From assembly GCA_903893795.1 (NCBI GenBank), contig CAITNO010000069.1, forward strand, positions 1 to 64,000: DNA of 64,000 nt. Reading direction: 5' to 3'. Position 1 is the stretch's first letter, and every line of letters begins with the position of its first letter. The notes below the pieces were generated by a model. It did not search any database, was not told where the DNA came from, and saw only the letters and a list, made by a program, of their open reading frames with translations. A program made the translations under genes and the position numbers. Shown piece by piece: positions 45,258 through 55,134 of this stretch. This DNA comes from Candidatus Hydrogenedentota bacterium. Its GTDB lineage: Bacteria > Hydrogenedentota > Hydrogenedentia > Hydrogenedentales > CAITNO01.

Positions 45258-48200
45258 TTAGGACCGCTTGCCGTATTCGCAACGCAGACAGCGCTTGGCT
45301 TGCCGTGTTGCGACCGGAGCGTCCCAGCAGTGTTCCACCTCTTCAAAACTGTTCCGGCGGCGTTCCACCGGAATGGTCGGCATTTTTTCCCGCGCGATGG
45401 GCAGCGGGTCTGCGGCGGGATCGAAGAACGTGTCGAGCTTGTGATCCTTGCGCCAGAACGCATGGTTCTCGCCGCTGAGGTAGTGGTCCATGCCCACCGC
45501 TGCCCGCTCTCCCGCGGAAACGGCCCCCACGACCGAGTCCGGGCCGGTGACGGCGTCGCCGCCCGCAAAGAGCCAGTCCGCCGAACTTTGGCCGGTCACC
45601 AGGTTGGCGTCGATAAACTGGCGGTTTCTGCGCTTGATGGTCATGCCGTCGAGCAGCGCGTCGAGGTCCAGCGCCTGGCCGATGGCCGCGATGACCTGGT
45701 CGGCCGGAATTACAAAGGATTCGCCCGCGGCCTCGGGCCTGCGGCGGCCGGTCCGGTCAAATCCGGCCAGCGACATTTCGCGGCAGCGCAGGCCGCACAC
45801 TTTGCCATTCTCCGTGAGCACTTCCTCGGGCAGCGTCAGCATGCGCAGCTTCACGCCCTCGGCCTCGGCCGCCTCGATTTCCTCTTCGTATGCGGGCATG
45901 GCCTCGCGGGTGCGCCGGTAGACCACCGTGACGCTCTTGGCGCCAAGGCGCAGTGCCGTGCGCGCCGCGTCGATGGCGGAGTTGCCGCCGCCCACAATGA
46001 GCACTTCTTTGCCCACCGGCACGGAGCCGCGCATGTTGTAGGTGCGGTTGAAGTCCATGGCGTCGGCGACGCCCTCGGCATCCTCGCCGGGAATGTCCAT
46101 CTTGCTGCCCAGCGGCGCGCCCACGCCCATGAACACCGCATCGTAACCCTGCGCCCGCAGTTCGGCGAGCGTGAAGTCACGCCCGAGTTTCCGGCCGGTA
46201 ATGATCTCCACGCCCATGTTCTCAATCATGCGCACTTCGCGCGCCAGGATTTCGCGGGGCAGGCGGTAGGACGGAATGGCCTGCACCAGCAGGCCGCCCG
46301 GCCGCTCTTCCGACTCGAAGATCACCGGTTTGTAGCCCATGCGCGCCAGGAAGTAGCCGCAGGAAAGGCCCGCCGGTCCCGAACCGATGATGGCCACTTT
46401 CCGCGCCGCATTCACCGGGTTCTCGCGCACTTCCGGCAACTGCACGGTGATTTCCTGGTCGGCCATGTAGCGCTTCACGCCGCGCACCGCGACGGCGCTT
46501 CCGTCCACCAGGGTGTGGCGGCACTTCGTTTCGCAGGTGTGGAAGCACACGCGCGCGCACACGGCCGCGAGCGGATTGCGCTCGCGGTGCAGGCGCAGCG
46601 CCTCGGCGATGCGGCCCTCGCCCACCAGCGAGAGATAGCCCGGAATGTCCACGTTTGCCGGGCATGCGCTGCGGCAGGGTGAATCGACCAGCGCGGGGCA
46701 CACGCCGGGCGTGCACTTGTGCTGGCGGATATGCTCTTCGTACTCGTGCCGGAAATGCCGTATCGTCGACAGCACGGGGTTGGGCGCCGTCTGGCCCAGC
46801 CCGCAAAGCGAGGTGTCCTTGATCTGCTTGCCCAGTTCCTCCAGCTTCTCGATGTCGCCCTCCTGGCCCTCGCCGGCGCAGATGCGCGTGACGATTTCCA
46901 GCATGCGCTTGGTGCCCACCCGGCAGGGCACGCACTTGCCGCAGGACTCCTCCTGGACGAACTCCAGGAAGAAGCGCGCCACATCGACCATGCAACTGTC
47001 CTCGTCCATCACGACAACGCCGCCGGAGCCCATGATCGCGCCCAGTTCCTGCAGCGATTCGTAGTCCAGCGGCGTGCTCAGGTACTCGCGGGGCACGCAG
47101 CCGCCGGAAGGACCGCCGAGCTGGGCCGCCTTGAACTGCTTGCCGCCCGGGATGCCGCCGCCCACATCGTGCACGAGGTCGCCGAGCGGCGTGCCAATCG
47201 GCACTTCAACCAGGCCCGCGTTGACAATGTTGCCGGCCAGCGCAAACACCTTGGTGCCCTTGCTCTTTTCCGTTCCCCACCCGGCGTACCAGTTGCCGCC
47301 ATTGAGGATGATGGACGGAACGTTCGCATAGGTTTCAACATTGTTCAGCAGGGAGGGTTTGCCCCAGAGACCCTTTACGGCCGGGAAGGGCGGACGGGGA
47401 CGGGGTTCGCCGCGCTTCCCTTCCAGGGAGGCGATGAGCGCCGTTTCCTCACCGCAGACAAAGGCGCCGGAACCCATCCGGATTTCAAGATTGAAAGTGA
47501 ATGCCGAGCCCAGAATGTTGCTGCCAAGAAGTCCCGCCTCGGTGGCCTGGGCAATGGCAATCCGCAGCCGCTCCACGGCCAGCGGATATTCGGCGCGCAC
47601 ATAGGCATAGCCCTGTGCGGAGCCGATGGTGAAGGCCGCAATGGCCATGCCCTCGATGAGGCTGTGCGGGTCGCCCTCAAGAACGCTGCGGTCCATGAAC
47701 GCGCCCGGGTCGCCCTCGTCACCGTTGCACAGCGTGTATTTCACGTCCGACACGGTCTTGCGCGCAAAGTCCCACTTGGTGCCCGTGGGGAAGCCTGCGC
47801 CGCCGCGGCCGCGCAGCCCCGACAGCTTCATCTGTTCCACCACATCCTCCGGAGTCATGGAGGAAAGGGCCTTGGCCAGCGCCTGGTAACCGTCCACGGC
47901 GATGTAGTCTTCCAGGGAAACGGGGTCGATGCGTCCGCAGTTGTGAAGGGCGAGCTTGGTCTGCTTTGCGAAGAAGGGGATGTCGTCCCTGCGCAGGATG
48001 GGCTTGCCGTCCGCGCCCTCGCGCACAAGCCGCGTCACAATCTTGCCGCCGACCAGGTGCTCTTTCACGATCTCGGTCGCATCCTCCGGGCACACATGCT
48101 CGTACAGCGAGTCCCCGATCTGCACCAGCGGTCCAGCGGCACAGGGACCCATGCAGCCGGTGTACACCGTGCGGACCGCCGTGTCCGAAAGCTCCGCGGC

Positions 48201-48362
48201 CTCGACCGCGGTCTTGAGCGCCTTCTCCACCTTCAGCGCGCCGGAGGCGATGCAGCCGCCGCCCGCGCAGAGATAGACCGTGCGCCCCTTGAAGTTCTCA
48301 CGCGCCGCCGCCAGGGAATCACGCGCCGCGGTCAACGCGGCAAAGTCCGCCATCTTTTTCAT
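45258..48362 (-). CDS. hydB: HydB-type NuoF subunit fused to GltD-like NADPH:flavin oxidoreductase
   Basis: A 1034-residue fusion. Residues about 25-120 are a thioredoxin-like 2Fe-2S domain ('VYLCAGGGC', 'YTGCMGPC'). Residues about 150-555 are NuoF: 'GLRGRGGAGFPTGTKW', 'CNGDEGDPGAFMDRSVLEGD', the SLBB region, and a 4Fe-4S site 'ESCGKCVPCRVGTKRM'. From about 560 a GltD-like part follows: a double Fe-S domain ('CPALVDSPCRSACPANVDIP', 'CARVCFHTCETKCR'), an FAD Rossmann fold ('VAIIGSGPAGLSCGYFLA') and an NADP-type Rossmann fold ('VLIVGGGNSAIDAARTALRL', 'VTVVYRRTREAMPAYEEE'). The first half should oxidise or reduce NAD(H) with FMN; the fused half suggests an extra NADP(H)/FAD site. It overlaps hydC by 4 nt and precedes hydA by 19 nt. 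Confidence 0.9.
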   Translation of the reverse strand: MKKMADFAALTAARDSLAAARENFKGRTVYLCAGGGCIASGALKVEKALKTAVEAAELSDTAVRTVYTGCMGPCAAGPLVQIGDSLYEHVCPEDATEIVKEHLVGGKIVTRLVREGADGKPILRRDDIPFFAKQTKLALHNCGRIDPVSLEDYIAVDGYQALAKALSSMTPEDVVEQMKLSGLRGRGGAGFPTGTKWDFARKTVSDVKYTLCNGDEGDPGAFMDRSVLEGDPHSLIEGMAIAAFTIGSAQGYAYVRAEYPLAVERLRIAIAQATEAGLLGSNILGSAFTFNLEIRMGSGAFVCGEETALIASLEGKRGEPRPRPPFPAVKGLWGKPSLLNNVETYANVPSIILNGGNWYAGWGTEKSKGTKVFALAGNIVNAGLVEVPIGTPLGDLVHDVGGGIPGGKQFKAAQLGGPSGGCVPREYLSTPLDYESLQELGAIMGSGGVVVMDEDSCMVDVARFFLEFVQEESCGKCVPCRVGTKRMLEIVTRICAGEGQEGDIEKLEELGKQIKDTSLCGLGQTAPNPVLSTIRHFRHEYEEHIRQHKCTPGVCPALVDSPCRSACPANVDIPGYLSLVGEGRIAEALRLHRERNPLAAVCARVCFHTCETKCRHTLVDGSAVAVRGVKRYMADQEITVQLPEVRENPVNAARKVAIIGSGPAGLSCGYFLARMGYKPVIFESEERPGGLLVQAIPSYRLPREILAREVRMIENMGVEIITGRKLGRDFTLAELRAQGYDAVFMGVGAPLGSKMDIPGEDAEGVADAMDFNRTYNMRGSVPVGKEVLIVGGGNSAIDAARTALRLGAKSVTVVYRRTREAMPAYEEEIEAAEAEGVKLRMLTLPEEVLTENGKVCGLRCREMSLAGFDRTGRRRPEAAGESFVIPADQVIAAIGQALDLDALLDGMTIKRRNRQFIDANLVTGQSSADWLFAGGDAVTGPDSVVGAVSAGERAAVGMDHYLSGENHAFWRKDHKLDTFFDPAADPLPIAREKMPTIPVERRRNSFEEVEHCWDAPVATRQAKRCLRCEYGKRS

Positions 48363-48880
48363 TTGGCTCCTCCTTCCCGGTACTGTTCCAGAATTGAAGC
48401 CACCTGGGTGGGTTTAACCCCCTGATGGACGTTGTCGTCAATCATGATCACAGGCGCCAGGCCGCAGGCGCCGAAACAGCGCCCCACATCAAGCGTAAAA
48501 TTGCGATCTTCCGTGGTGCGCCCAACCTCCACTTTGAGCGAGCCCTTGAGCGCGTCGAGCACATCCTTGCCGCCGCGCACATAGCAGGCCGTGCCCAGGC
48601 ACACACGGACCAGATGTTTCCCCCGTGGCTCCGTCGAGAAGAATGAATAGAAACCGACCACGCCGGCGACTTCGCTGAACGACTTGTCGAGCCGCTCTGC
48701 AATCAACTTGAGCGCCGATTCAGGCAAATACCCAAAGAGGTTCTGGGTGATCTGCAGGACGGGGATCAACGCCCCCGGCGTGTTCTTGTAATCTTCAAGA
48801 AACGCCTTAAGGCGTTCCAAGAGATCCTCCTCTGTGGGTGCGTCACAACACGTGCAAGTCCCATTCTCTGCGATTGCCAT
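48359..48880 (-). CDS. hydC: HydC / NuoE-like 2Fe-2S subunit
   Basis: A 173-residue protein of the usual NuoE length; 'gaggagac' precedes the ATG. The N-terminus holds extra Cys residues ('CTCC'). A helical domain ('ALIPVLQITQNLFGYLPESA') is followed by a thioredoxin-like 2Fe-2S domain with C94-x4-C99 ('CLGTAC') and C135-x3-C139 ('CFGAC'). First gene of the hydCBA operon; its stop overlaps the hydB start. In trimeric hydrogenases this subunit passes electrons next to the FMN site. Confidence 0.93.
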   Translation of the reverse strand: MAIAENGTCTCCDAPTEEDLLERLKAFLEDYKNTPGALIPVLQITQNLFGYLPESALKLIAERLDKSFSEVAGVVGFYSFFSTEPRGKHLVRVCLGTACYVRGGKDVLDALKGSLKVEVGRTTEDRNFTLDVGRCFGACGLAPVIMIDDNVHQGVKPTQVASILEQYREGGAK

Positions 48881-49464
48881 ATAACTGTCTCCTCATGTCT
48901 CAGGGTGAGAAGCCGTTCCTTGGAGATATTAGGTTCTGACAATTCCGACCACGGGAATATCAAGGCGACCAAGGAATAAATCGATAATAGCACACTCGAA
49001 AAACTAAGTGCTAATTCCTGATAATATGACAATAAGCTAGGTGAAAATACGTAGATAATGCGCAATTTCGTGCAGCTACGGTTGGATATGTTCAAGGACA
49101 CCGCAGACACTATTTCAACCAGAAATAAAGCAATTCTTTTACAATTATACCAATGAAATCAATAAAAACAAGGGCGGATTGCAGCCGGTATTTGGAAATT
49201 TCAGTTGCCAGAATCCACATCGCAGCGGAGCATATTGGACTGTCATCTGGCAACGGGAAAATCTTGGGCTGGTTTTTCGGCGGTTAATATATGCTAATGT
49301 AAAGGCCAGATATTTGGACCTCCCCTGTGGGGGTTGCTTTGAAGCAAGCTCCCGCGCTTTGCGCCTTTAGGCATGCAATGAATAACTTGCGCAGTCACGT
49401 GGAGCGTCTCTGTGGGTTGCCCGCCGGTCAGATTGTTCTGCGGGCATTCCGGGAAAGGCGGGAC
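48881..49464. other. AT-rich spacer between hydCBA and the nucleotide-sugar dehydrogenase
   Basis: Nearly 600 bases between divergent genes, of which about 48900-49320 is markedly AT-rich compared with its surroundings. It must hold the promoter of the hydrogenase operon. I looked for a Rex-like palindrome and for canonical -35/-10 pairs but found none convincing. Short open frames here have no coding character. Confidence 0.45.
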
Positions 49465-50772
49465 ATGAGAGAGCAAATACTGGCGAAGATCGGCGACGGC
49501 ACGGCTGTGGTGGCGGTGGTCGGCTTGGGATATGTGGGCTTGCCGCTGGCACGGCATTTTGTGGCCGCAGGGCACAGGGTAATTGGACTGGACACCGACG
49601 CCAGGCTTGTGGGATTGCTGGAAGAGGGCCGAGGACATCTGAAGCACATGCCCATGGAATGGGTGGCCGAGGCGGTTCAGTCCGGCAGTTTTGTTCCCTC
49701 CACGGATTTCGGAAAGACTGCCACTGCCGACGCGGTAATCATATGTGTGCCCACGCCGTTGACCGGTCACCGGGAGCCTGACCTTTCTTATGTGAGCACG
49801 GCTGCCGAGCGTATTGCGCAAACACTGCGTCCCGGCCAGCTTGTGGTGCTGGAAAGCACCACCTACCCGGGGACCACCGAGGAACTAATTCTGCCCGTGC
49901 TGGCGGCCGGGGGGCTGAAAGTCGGCGAGGACTTTTTCCTGGCCTTCTCCCCTGAACGCGAAGACCCGGGCAACAAGAACTTTACGGTCGGCACCATCCC
50001 CAAGGTTGTGGGCGGCGTGACAACCGTTTGCACACAAGTCGCCTCCGCCCTCTATCAGCGCATATGCGGACGTGTCGTTCCCGTGAGCAGGCCCGGCGCA
50101 GCCGAACTCAGCAAGCTGCTGGAGAACATCTTTCGCAGCGTCAACATAGCCCTGGTCAATGAACTCAAGATGCTCTGCGATCGAATGGGGCTCGACATCT
50201 GGGAAATCATCGATGCGGCGGCCACCAAGCCCTTCGGTTTCATGCCCTTCTATCCCGGTCCCGGCCTCGGCGGCCACTGCATTCCCATTGATCCCTTCTA
50301 CCTCACCTGGAAAGCCCGCGAGTACGGCTTCACCACCCGGTTTATCGAACTCTCCGGTGAAATCAACACCCGCATGCCCCAGTATGTGGTCACCAGGCTG
50401 ATGGACGCGCTCAACGACCGGGGCAGGGCATTGCGAGGTGCGCGGGTGCTGCTGCTCGGCGTGGCCTACAAGGCCGATGTCGAGGACATGCGCGAATCTC
50501 CGGCGCTCGACCTCATCCGCCTGCTCCGGGCGAAGGGTGCCGAAGTCCACTATAACGATCCCCACGTGCCGCAGTTTGAACATGACGGCACCACCCTGGA
50601 GAGCGTGCCCCTCAGCGCGGAAGAACTCGCCGCCAGCGACTGTGTCCTGATCGCTACGGCGCACAGCGCCTATGACGCAGCGTTCATCGTGGAGAATGCC
50701 CCGCTCGTGGTGGACACGCGCAACATGACGAAACACGTCACCGAACATCGGGAGCGCATTGTTTTCGCCTGA
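49465..50772 (+). CDS. UDP-N-acetyl-hexosamine 6-dehydrogenase (WbpA/WecC/TviB family)
   Basis: The start is placed at the ATG 49465 ('gggaaaggcggg' upstream), giving 435 residues; in-frame Met codons at 49327 and 49378 lack ribosome sites. It has the NAD-binding 'VVAVVGLGYVGLPLA', the substrate-region 'YPGTTEELILP', the catalytic loop 'GPGLGGHCIPIDPFYL' with the active-site Cys, and the C-terminal UDP-binding 'LGVAYKADVEDMRESPALDL'. The enzyme oxidises C6 of a UDP-sugar to the uronate for capsule, O-antigen or EPS. No glycosyltransferases lie next to it. Confidence 0.88.
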   Translation: MREQILAKIGDGTAVVAVVGLGYVGLPLARHFVAAGHRVIGLDTDARLVGLLEEGRGHLKHMPMEWVAEAVQSGSFVPSTDFGKTATADAVIICVPTPLTGHREPDLSYVSTAAERIAQTLRPGQLVVLESTTYPGTTEELILPVLAAGGLKVGEDFFLAFSPEREDPGNKNFTVGTIPKVVGGVTTVCTQVASALYQRICGRVVPVSRPGAAELSKLLENIFRSVNIALVNELKMLCDRMGLDIWEIIDAAATKPFGFMPFYPGPGLGGHCIPIDPFYLTWKAREYGFTTRFIELSGEINTRMPQYVVTRLMDALNDRGRALRGARVLLLGVAYKADVEDMRESPALDLIRLLRAKGAEVHYNDPHVPQFEHDGTTLESVPLSAEELAASDCVLIATAHSAYDAAFIVENAPLVVDTRNMTKHVTEHRERIVFA

Positions 50773-50895
50773 CATTTCTGTCGAAGAGGCGCGCAGGGGG
50801 GGACGCAGGGGGGGATTGACAGAACGCATCCCATAGGATATGCTCCACTACGGTCAAAGCAGACGGCGGCCCGAAATAATGGGAGCACGGTGCGG

Positions 50896-51792
50896 ATGCT
50901 AAAGAGAGGCTTTACGCTGATCGAGTTGCTGGTGGTCATCGCAATTATCGGCATACTGGCCGCTATACTGTTGCCCGCACTGGCCCGCGCCCGGGAGGCC
51001 GCCCGCCGCGCGTCCTGCCAGAACAACCTGAAGCAGATGGGGCTTTCCTTCAGGATGTACGCCGATGAAAACCGCGGCGAGTACCCAACGCTAAAGATAA
51101 GGTCAAGCATGCAGGGACCCTGCACGACTTGGAACCGCACCGACCTGTGCTTTGACGCCCAGCAGGTCTGTCCCGAGTATATGAGCGATCTGAAAATAAC
51201 CGTATGTCCCTCCGATCCGGACGGCGCGACGCTTTACCAGAAGCAGTTGTATGGCTACAGCAGCGGTGTTCTGGATCTTTGCGGTTTCACCGCCTTTTCC
51301 TATGTCTATCTCGGCTGGGCGCTTCGCCCGGAGGACTATCTGATCGAAACGGGGGGCGGCGACAATGCGGAGAATCCCAAGCTGGGGGTTGACCTTTCCG
51401 GGGCGATGGCGGGCATGCTCGCGCAGATCCTGCTCGCCTCGACACCTGGCCGGCCCGAATTCTGCAGGGACACGCCCGTGTACAATCATGAGACCCGCGG
51501 CCCGGTGAGCATCCCGCGCCTTCGGGAGGGGGTGGAGCGCTTCTTCATCACTGATGTGAACAATCCGGGAACGAAAGCGCTTGCCCAGTCGGACATCGTC
51601 GTCACCTTCGACCACATCGGCCCGCCCACTTCCAAACTCGGCTACAACACCTACAACCACGTTCCGGGCGGGTGCAATGTGCTGTACATGGACGGGCACG
51701 CCACCTTCATGCGCTATCCCGACAGATACCCCGTCAGCCGGGCCTGGGCCGCCATCGCCATGTTGATTGACAACTACTCGACGGCGGGATGA
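50896..51792 (+). CDS. DUF1559-like type II pseudopilin (second copy)
   Basis: The ATG at 50896 (a GTG two codons upstream is possible) begins '[20 protein letters not shown]'. A globular domain follows with '[14 protein letters not shown]' and '[17 protein letters not shown]'. It is paralogous to the protein at 28695-29555: both share the stalk and '[16 protein letters not shown]', and 'SIPRL.EG.ERFFITD.NN'. The stop overlaps the next gene by 4 nt (ATGA), so the pseudopilin is co-expressed with a secreted propeller-like protein. Confidence 0.85.
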   Translation: MLKRGFTLIELLVVIAIIGILAAILLPALARAREAARRASCQNNLKQMGLSFRMYADENRGEYPTLKIRSSMQGPCTTWNRTDLCFDAQQVCPEYMSDLKITVCPSDPDGATLYQKQLYGYSSGVLDLCGFTAFSYVYLGWALRPEDYLIETGGGDNAENPKLGVDLSGAMAGMLAQILLASTPGRPEFCRDTPVYNHETRGPVSIPRLREGVERFFITDVNNPGTKALAQSDIVVTFDHIGPPTSKLGYNTYNHVPGGCNVLYMDGHATFMRYPDRYPVSRAWAAIAMLIDNYSTAG

Positions 51793-52646
51793 CGATGAGC
51801 GCCCCGAAACCGCAATGCCGAAATGTACGTTCTTCGGCCGCGTTGCTATGTTGCCTGGCCGCGTTGCTGTCGCTCTACTCCCCCGTCGCGCAAGCACAAA
51901 GCGCGCCGCTTCCGCCTGAAATCCAATGCGGGGGCGAATACGGGGCCCATTTGCAGGGCGTGGCCACAAACCACAAGGACGCGCTGTTCTGGAGTTTCAC
52001 CCTGACCTTGGTCAAGACCGATTTGACCGGAAAGGTTCAGGCCACGGCGAAGACCCTCTACCACCTGGGCGACCTCACCTGCGTGGATGGCAAAGTCTAC
52101 GCGGCCGCCTGCACCACCTGGGACAAACCGAGCAACAATTCCAAGGTCTACGTGTACAACGCGGAGGATTTGAAGCTCCAGGAGATGAAACCCGTGCCCG
52201 AGGCGACCTACGGGGCCGGGGGCATTGAATTCCATGACGGCCGTTTCTACATCGTGGGCGGCGTGGATCCGAAGGCGGAGGAGAATTTCATCTACGTGTA
52301 CGACCGGGAGTTCCGGTATGTGGCCACGCACACAATTCCGAGCGGCCACACGGAGCTCGGTGTGCAGACGATCGCCTGGTACGAGGGGGCCTTCTGGCTC
52401 GGCTGTTACGGCAACATCCTGCTCAAGCTCGATGAGAAGTTGAACATAACCGGCCGCTATCCGGTTGACTGCGGATACGGCCTGAAGAGCTGGCAGGGCG
52501 GCGAGGTGCTGGTCGGCCAGACGATTTCCCGGGACGAGGAGAAGTCAAAACGCTGGCGGGGAGTCGCCCATCTCGCCCATGTGGACGCCGAAAAGGGACT
52601 GCTGTTCCCCGAAAATGCGAATAAGGCCGTTGTCACAACCCCGTAG
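51789..52646 (+). CDS. Exported propeller-like protein (285 aa)
   Basis: It overlaps the pseudopilin stop by 4 nt. A signal peptide ends near 'SPVAQAQS'. The mature part has about five beta-blade-like repeats: '[17 protein letters not shown]', '[17 protein letters not shown]', '[18 protein letters not shown]', '[15 protein letters not shown]'. No catalytic motif was recognised. The link to the pseudopilin suggests surface attachment or secretion. Confidence 0.65.
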   Translation: MTMSAPKPQCRNVRSSAALLCCLAALLSLYSPVAQAQSAPLPPEIQCGGEYGAHLQGVATNHKDALFWSFTLTLVKTDLTGKVQATAKTLYHLGDLTCVDGKVYAAACTTWDKPSNNSKVYVYNAEDLKLQEMKPVPEATYGAGGIEFHDGRFYIVGGVDPKAEENFIYVYDREFRYVATHTIPSGHTELGVQTIAWYEGAFWLGCYGNILLKLDEKLNITGRYPVDCGYGLKSWQGGEVLVGQTISRDEEKSKRWRGVAHLAHVDAEKGLLFPENANKAVVTTP

Positions 52647-52686
52647 TGCCTCGCCGCGCCGGCAATGACGCAGTGGCACATCCGCG

Positions 52687-54039
52687 TCAACCCTGCCTGC
52701 ACTTCAACTGATGCCCGCGGCACAACCCGTCAAGCATCATCGCAATCACCGTGCAGGTCATGCCGAGGTATTCCACGCCGAGCTTCTTTCCCGTGATGGA
52801 ATCATAGTGTTCGCTGATGCCGTTGGTCAGGGCATTCTCCACCGTCTTGTCCGCGATGGCTGCGGCGAGTTCCTTGTGGCCGTAGTCGGCAAGGCCGCAG
52901 GCAATCTGGTAGTTCGTGGCGGGCCAAACGTCGCCGCGCCAGAACCCGTCCGACTTCCAGCGCTTGTCGCTGCGGTCCACGGTGCACACGGGCAGCGGGG
53001 TCTGCCACTTCGGTCCGGCGAGCACTTCGGCCATGCGTTTGGCCATGTCGGCCGTGGCCGCCCCGGCGGTCAGGCCCATCCAGCTCCCGATGGTCGCCAC
53101 GGGCACCTTTTCCAGCGTGTCCCGTTTCACGGAAAGGAAAGTTCCCGCCGTATCGTCCCACATGTGCGCGCGCATCGCCGCGACGGATTTCTCCACGCGG
53201 GCTTTGCGGCGGTCGGCCATGGCATGGTCGCCCATGATCTCGGCCAGCGCGGCGAGGCTCCGCTCGCCCATGACAAGATAGGCGGTGTTGCCCGCGGCGC
53301 AGATGTCTCCGTACCACGCGCCCTCCTTGTCGCCCTTGCGCGTGGGGTGCGGGGTCAGTTTCAGGTCGTCCAGATTGCACTCAAAGTCGAAGGTCTCAAA
53401 ACGGGCATGCTGAATGTCGCCGCTGTAGGAGCCGACCGCCACCAGTCCGACGTTGGTCACATCACGCTCGCGCCAGTACCATTCGTGGAAGCGCTCCAGC
53501 GGCGCCAGCGATGCCTTGAGCAGTTCCTTGTCGCCGTTGCGCCGGAAGACCCGCTCCAATCCCCAGGCGAGAATGGGAATCTGCGAATAGGCCGGGAACT
53601 TGTCCCAGTCGTCCTTGCCGGGAACCATCATGCAGGGGACCATGTCGTGGGCATAGTCCGGCATCCGTGCATTCCAGCGCGGTTGAAAGTCCCAGTAATT
53701 CTGAAAGACGTCGCGGATGATGCGTTCCTTGCCGGGCAGAATGGCCAGCAGTTCCACGACGAACATGGTGTCCCAGATCCATTGGCCGCGGTACCCCCCG
53801 CCCGGCGCAATCCAGTTGCGCTCCAGCGGGGCCTCGGCGGGAAAGAGCTTGCCGAGCACGCACTTGTCATAGACCTTCTCGACAAGTTTCATGATGGCCG
53901 GGTCGTCCGATTCAAACAGGCTCCGGACGGCCTCTGTGTCTTTGTCCAGTTCGGCCGCCCAACCGGGCGACAAGGCACTCAGGGCCGGAACGCCCAGCAA
54001 ACCGGCGCCGGTGGCTTTGAGAAAGTCGCGTCGCTGCAT
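52687..54039 (-). CDS. Tat-exported (alpha/alpha)6 glycoside hydrolase (MGH1/GH37/63-like)
   Basis: A 450-residue protein with a Tat signal ('RRDFLKATGAGLLGVPALSA'). The body is a six-hairpin toroid: 'GGYRGQWIWDTMFVVELLAI', 'YAHDMVPCMM', 'SQIPILAWGLERVF', 'FECNLDDL', 'FWRGDVWPATNYQIACGLAD'. The 'W.WD..F' and 'WRGDVWP..NY' motifs are those of trehalase/glucosidase-I-like (GH37/GH63) and mannosylglycerate hydrolase-type enzymes. Asp in 'WRGDVW' is probably the catalytic acid. The substrate is not deducible. Confidence 0.75.
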   Translation of the reverse strand: MQRRDFLKATGAGLLGVPALSALSPGWAAELDKDTEAVRSLFESDDPAIMKLVEKVYDKCVLGKLFPAEAPLERNWIAPGGGYRGQWIWDTMFVVELLAILPGKERIIRDVFQNYWDFQPRWNARMPDYAHDMVPCMMVPGKDDWDKFPAYSQIPILAWGLERVFRRNGDKELLKASLAPLERFHEWYWRERDVTNVGLVAVGSYSGDIQHARFETFDFECNLDDLKLTPHPTRKGDKEGAWYGDICAAGNTAYLVMGERSLAALAEIMGDHAMADRRKARVEKSVAAMRAHMWDDTAGTFLSVKRDTLEKVPVATIGSWMGLTAGAATADMAKRMAEVLAGPKWQTPLPVCTVDRSDKRWKSDGFWRGDVWPATNYQIACGLADYGHKELAAAIADKTVENALTNGISEHYDSITGKKLGVEYLGMTCTVIAMMLDGLCRGHQLKCRQG

Positions 54040-54118
54040 GATGTCTCTGCCTTTCTTCGTCGCCGGGGCAACGGGTGGAAGTGAAGCCAGTATAACAAAC
54101 GGGTATGATGTTCACACG

Positions 54119-55105
54119 ATGGAAAAGACAGCAACAAACCCCGGCGTGACCCGGCGAGTATTCCTGAAATCATCTCTTATGGGTGCCGGCCTGGCCCTCA
54201 TGGGTATGGCTGCGCCGACAGCGGCGGCGAGACTCACCGTCGCGCACCCCAAACGTTTCCGCATCCTCCAGTTGACGGACCTACATTTCTTTTCCCATGA
54301 GCAGGAACTGCGGGACGCCTTCAATGCGCGCGCCGTGGAGAACATGCGCAAACTGGTGAAAGGGACCAAGCCGGACCTGGTGATGGTTACGGGCGATGTC
54401 TGGTCCGAAAACCCCAACGGCGAGGGCGAGGCGCGCATGCGCTGGGCCATTGAACAATTCGAGGCCTTGGGCGTGCCCTGGGCTTTCACCTGGGGGAACC
54501 ACGACCTCGTGTCGGACTTCACGGTGGCCCATGACGCGCTTGCGAAGGCCAATCACTCGCTTTATCGCGGCGGCGCTTCCGATGGCAACTATGCCATCGA
54601 CATTGAAGACAGGGACCACCAGCGGGTCTGGCAGATCGTCTGCCTCAACACCCATCGCGACGGCATGCAGCGCGCGCAACAGGAATGGTTTCACGACCTG
54701 GTCAAGGCCGACCCGACACCGCTGCCCCGTTTCGCGTTCTTTCACATTCCGCTCAAACAGTACGACGATATCTGGAAGAACGGCGCGGCCCACGGCATGA
54801 AGGGCGAGGACGTGTGCATGGAAAAGGAGGACGGCTCCTCGCTGGCCGTGCTGAAAGCGGGAGGCGTCCGGGCCTGTTTCTGCGGCCATGACCACCAGAA
54901 CGACTATGCGGGCCTGGCCGAAGGCGTGGAACTGGTCTACGGTCGTGTCAGCCGCGCAGGCGGCTACGGCGCCGACATCTTTCCCAAAGGCGGCAAACTG
55001 ATCACGGTCAACTGCCGCACGGGCCGTTATGACTGGGTGTCCATCACGCCGGACGGCAAGCGCTGGCACCCCAAACGCGGCGAACACCGCGAGATCCCCA
55101 ATTAG
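54119..55105 (+). CDS. Tat-exported metallophosphoesterase
   Basis: The start is the ATG at 54119, giving 328 residues. A Tat signal ('RRVFLKSSLMGAGLALMG') leads into a calcineurin-like phosphoesterase with all metal motifs: 'LTDLHFFSH', 'VTGDVW', 'TWGNHDLVSD', 'FFHIPLKQYDD' and 'CFCGHDHQNDY'. This matches secreted purple-acid/DUF4073-type phosphoesterases; it could act on phosphomonoesters or diesters outside the cytoplasm. It is divergent from the Tat-exported glycosidase, with only about 80 nt between starts. Confidence 0.85.
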   Translation: MEKTATNPGVTRRVFLKSSLMGAGLALMGMAAPTAAARLTVAHPKRFRILQLTDLHFFSHEQELRDAFNARAVENMRKLVKGTKPDLVMVTGDVWSENPNGEGEARMRWAIEQFEALGVPWAFTWGNHDLVSDFTVAHDALAKANHSLYRGGASDGNYAIDIEDRDHQRVWQIVCLNTHRDGMQRAQQEWFHDLVKADPTPLPRFAFFHIPLKQYDDIWKNGAAHGMKGEDVCMEKEDGSSLAVLKAGGVRACFCGHDHQNDYAGLAEGVELVYGRVSRAGGYGADIFPKGGKLITVNCRTGRYDWVSITPDGKRWHPKRGEHREIPN

Positions 55106-55134
55106 AGATTCCAAATCGACAAGGAGTACCGAAA

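Noticed and set aside
46719..48425. Plus-strand ORF of 568 codons
   Set aside because: Antisense to the NuoF-GltD fusion, which has clear motifs throughout.
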